From the NCBI GenBank assembly GCA_022563615.1, contig JADFMZ010000050.1:5584-12549 (forward strand): DNA of 6,966 nucleotides. The letters are read 5' to 3'. The notes beneath the pieces are model-generated. The model was not told the origin of the DNA. It did not search any database and saw nothing but the letters and a program-made list of their open reading frames with translations. Origin of the DNA: Planctomycetota bacterium. GTDB lineage: Bacteria > Planctomycetota > Phycisphaerae > UBA1845. The position numbers and the translations under genes are program-made. Below are positions 5,452-6,966 of the stretch, piece after piece; position 1 is the first letter of the stretch; each line of letters starts with the position of its first letter.

Positions 5452-5481
5452 TGGGAATCCAAGGGTCTAAGGAAAACCGTA

Positions 5482-5901
5482 ATGTCCATCGATCCCGGTC
5501 AGATCAACTTCTTGGCCGTCCTTGTGGCGGCTGTGGCGATGTTCACGATTGGAGGTGTGTGGTATGGCCTGCTGTTTGCCAAACGTTGGGCCGAGGTACA
5601 CGGATACACCGACGAACAGCTTCAGGCGATGGCGAAGACGCAGAGGCGTAACTTCGCCATCTTTTTCGTGTCTGATCTGGTGATGGGCGTGATTCTCTCC
5701 CTGTTGATCATCAATCTGGATATACAGAGTGCAATCCAGGGCGCGGGACTCGGGCTTGTGATCTGGTTTGGGATCGCGGCAACGATTGGGGCATGCAAGA
5801 ACGCCGCCAACAACAAACCGCTCGCGGCGTTCGTTATTGATACCGGCCACGAACTGACGGCCCTGGTTGTCATGGGGATGATTCTTGGTGCCTGGCGATA
5901 A
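5482..5901 (+). CDS. DUF1761-family four-helix membrane protein
   Basis: A 139-residue integral membrane protein with four predicted helices at about 8-30, 57-78, 85-105 and 113-137. The layout matches DUF1761: INFLAVLVAA at the N-terminus, GGVWYGLLFAKRW (24-36) after helix one, a soluble loop with GYTDEQL (41-47), WFGIAATIG (95-103), and a last segment FVIDTGHELTALVVMGMILGAW (117-138). The Asp-Thr-Gly-His stretch (120-123) inside the last helix region is the most conserved-looking polar feature. The family's molecular function is not established. TAAGGA (5468-5473) lies 8 nt before the ATG. It follows tetR by 30 nt and precedes the next gene by 14 nt, so it is almost certainly co-transcribed with both. 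Confidence 0.8.
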   Translation: MSIDPGQINFLAVLVAAVAMFTIGGVWYGLLFAKRWAEVHGYTDEQLQAMAKTQRRNFAIFFVSDLVMGVILSLLIINLDIQSAIQGAGLGLVIWFGIAATIGACKNAANNKPLAAFVIDTGHELTALVVMGMILGAWR

Positions 5902-5906
5902 GGAGG
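5901..5906 (+). promoter_or_regulatory. Strong ribosome binding site overlapping the DUF1761 stop
   Basis: AGGAGG starts on the last base of the DUF1761 TAA and lies 9 nt before ATG 5916. This selects 5916 over the out-of-frame ATG at 5908, only 1 nt away, and suggests coupled translation of the two genes. Confidence 0.8.
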
Positions 5907-5915
5907 AATGGGAAA

Positions 5916-6875
5916 ATGTTCCAGTGTTTATCTGCAACGTTGATTCGTTTGAGTTTGTTCATGGTGGCCATTCCGTTGATCACCTCAGCACGGGACGATG
6001 GCGGAGAGCTAGTGCATGAGGGTGTGGTGAACGCTCCGATCGGCGCCGTCTGGCAGGCGTTTACGACTCGGGAAGGCCTCGAATCCTGGATGGCGCCTCA
6101 TGCCCGGATCGACCTGAAGGTCGGTGGGAAGATGCGGACCCACTACGATCCCGACGGCGTCATCGGCGACCCCAAGACGATCGAAAACACGATTCTCAGC
6201 TTCGATCCGCCGCGAATGTTGAGCCTCAAAGCCACGAAGCCGCCGGCGGGCTTTCCCTTCATGGAGGCCATCAAGAGCACTTGGTCAGTGCTCTATTTTG
6301 AAGAGCTCGGGCCAAAGCGCACGCGCATTACGATTCGTGGGCTGGGCTACGGCAACGACGAGCAGTCGTTGAAGATGCGGGAGTTCTTCGATATGGGTAA
6401 CGCGTGGACGCTCGCGCGACTTCGGGAACACTTCGACGGTCAACCAGAAGCGTTGGCTGCGTCGAAATCGCCAACCGAAGGCGAAGATGCGCCGTCACAA
6501 CGTGCCCAGGCGCGTAACGAAGAGACGAACCGGCCCGAACGGCATTGGGTTTATTTTCTTCGTCCCGCACGGGACGGTTTCTTCGACAAGCCCACGCCGG
6601 AGGAAACCCGAATCGTCGGCGATCACGCACAGTATATCCGGCGCATGCTGGAGGAGGGTCGCCTGGTGGTGGCGGGTCCGGCCTTTGATCCGGCCTATTA
6701 CCCCGACAGCGGCGGACACGCAGCGCCTCTCGAAATGCCGACTCCCGGAATCGTGATCTTCCGGGCCCGGGACCTGACCGAAGCCAAGCGCATCATGGAA
6801 AGCGATCCCGCGGTCCGCGCGGGTGTATTCATGGCGCGACTGAACGCGTTCAAACTGGCATTCATTCGCAAGTAG
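5916..6875 (+). CDS. Possibly exported SRPBCC (AHSA1-like) / YCII-domain fusion protein
   Basis: 319 residues with two recognisable domains. Residues about 31-173 form an SRPBCC/AHSA1-type domain: the opening VNAPIGAVWQAFTTREGLESWM (38-59), KVGGKMRTHY (68-77), ILSFDPPRMLSLKA (93-106), TRITIRGLGYG (136-146) and a closing helix ending LARLREHFDG (166-175). Such domains usually bind a hydrophobic ligand. After a charged linker (176-207), residues 209-317 match the YCII/YciI-like fold, with GDHAQYIRRMLEEGRLVVAGP (His237 is the family's conserved histidine position) and SDPAVRAGV (296-304). The first 25 residues hold a hydrophobic run (12-23) ending TSA-RDD, which reads as a signal peptide or membrane anchor. 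That is unusual, since both domain types are normally cytoplasmic. It is last in the tetR operon. Reaction and ligand are unknown. Confidence 0.8.
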   Translation: MFQCLSATLIRLSLFMVAIPLITSARDDGGELVHEGVVNAPIGAVWQAFTTREGLESWMAPHARIDLKVGGKMRTHYDPDGVIGDPKTIENTILSFDPPRMLSLKATKPPAGFPFMEAIKSTWSVLYFEELGPKRTRITIRGLGYGNDEQSLKMREFFDMGNAWTLARLREHFDGQPEALAASKSPTEGEDAPSQRAQARNEETNRPERHWVYFLRPARDGFFDKPTPEETRIVGDHAQYIRRMLEEGRLVVAGPAFDPAYYPDSGGHAAPLEMPTPGIVIFRARDLTEAKRIMESDPAVRAGVFMARLNAFKLAFIRK

Positions 6876-6910
6876 TGCTATCCTGCCGGCCCTACGGAGC
6901 GGGAACGGCG

Positions 6911-6966
6911 GTGAACGGGCTGGCCCCGGCGCTGGCACCTGACGTCAATCGGCCTTACAGAGACCC
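6911..6966 (+). CDS. Possible start of another gene, truncated by window end
   Basis: GTG at 6911 opens a frame of 18 codons with no stop before the window ends, beginning MNGLAPALAPDVNRPYRD. GGAG (6896-6899) lies 11 nt upstream, slightly far. It starts 35 nt after the preceding stop on the same strand and no terminator intervenes, so it could extend the operon. Too short for any family call, and it could be chance. Confidence 0.2.
   Translation, partial: MNGLAPALAPDVNRPYRD

Noticed and set aside
6940..6947. TGACGTCA palindrome
   Set aside because: A single 8-bp palindrome inside a possible coding start, with no supporting context.
1..6966. CRISPR arrays, tRNA or rRNA genes, prophage or integrase attachment sites
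   Set aside because: Searched by eye on both strands; no spaced repeats, cloverleaf, rRNA-like blocks or integrase-linked direct repeats were found.

Overview
The window reads as part of a free-living bacterial chromosome with moderately high G+C (high fifties by eye) and G/C-rich third codon positions. Nothing in it fixes the species. Nitrospirota or another environmental Gram-negative lineage is only a guess, based on the gene combination. No rRNA, tRNA, CRISPR array, phage gene or intact insertion sequence was seen.

Left part, minus strand (1-3301): a trehalose block. Transcription runs right to left through otsB (trehalose-6-phosphate phosphatase, 2504-3301) and otsA (trehalose-6-phosphate synthase, 879-2507). 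Their stop and start overlap as ATGA, and a strong Shine-Dalgarno for otsA sits inside the end of otsB. About 640 bp further on begins a TreT-type trehalose synthase, of which only the first 80 codons are present (1-240). Two independent routes to trehalose therefore sit side by side: OtsA/OtsB, which make it through a phosphorylated intermediate, and a one-step glycosyltransferase. The gap between otsA and treT holds a 131-bp element (450-580) with 21-bp imperfect terminal inverted repeats, which looks like a non-autonomous transposon (MITE).

Middle part (3302-4602): mostly non-coding. It contains a compact one-gene cassette: an A/T-rich upstream stretch, a sigma-70-like promoter, a perfect 8-bp stem-loop, a ribosome binding site, a 28-residue single-helix membrane protein (3757-3843) and a long hairpin just after its stop. 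Further right, 4048-4347 is an unrecognised 99-codon reading frame whose base composition by codon position looks coding.

Right part, plus strand (4603-6875): a regulated operon. A TTGCAA-N16-TATAAT promoter overlaps a 22-bp palindrome, the probable site of the TetR/AcrR-family repressor encoded at 4828-5451. Next come a DUF1761 four-helix membrane protein (5482-5901) and a two-domain protein (5916-6875) that joins an SRPBCC/AHSA1-type domain to a YCII-type domain behind a possible signal peptide. The likely logic is autorepression relieved by a small ligand, inducing a membrane protein and a predicted ligand-binding partner. The ligand cannot be read from the sequence. A further reading frame may start at 6911 and runs off the window.
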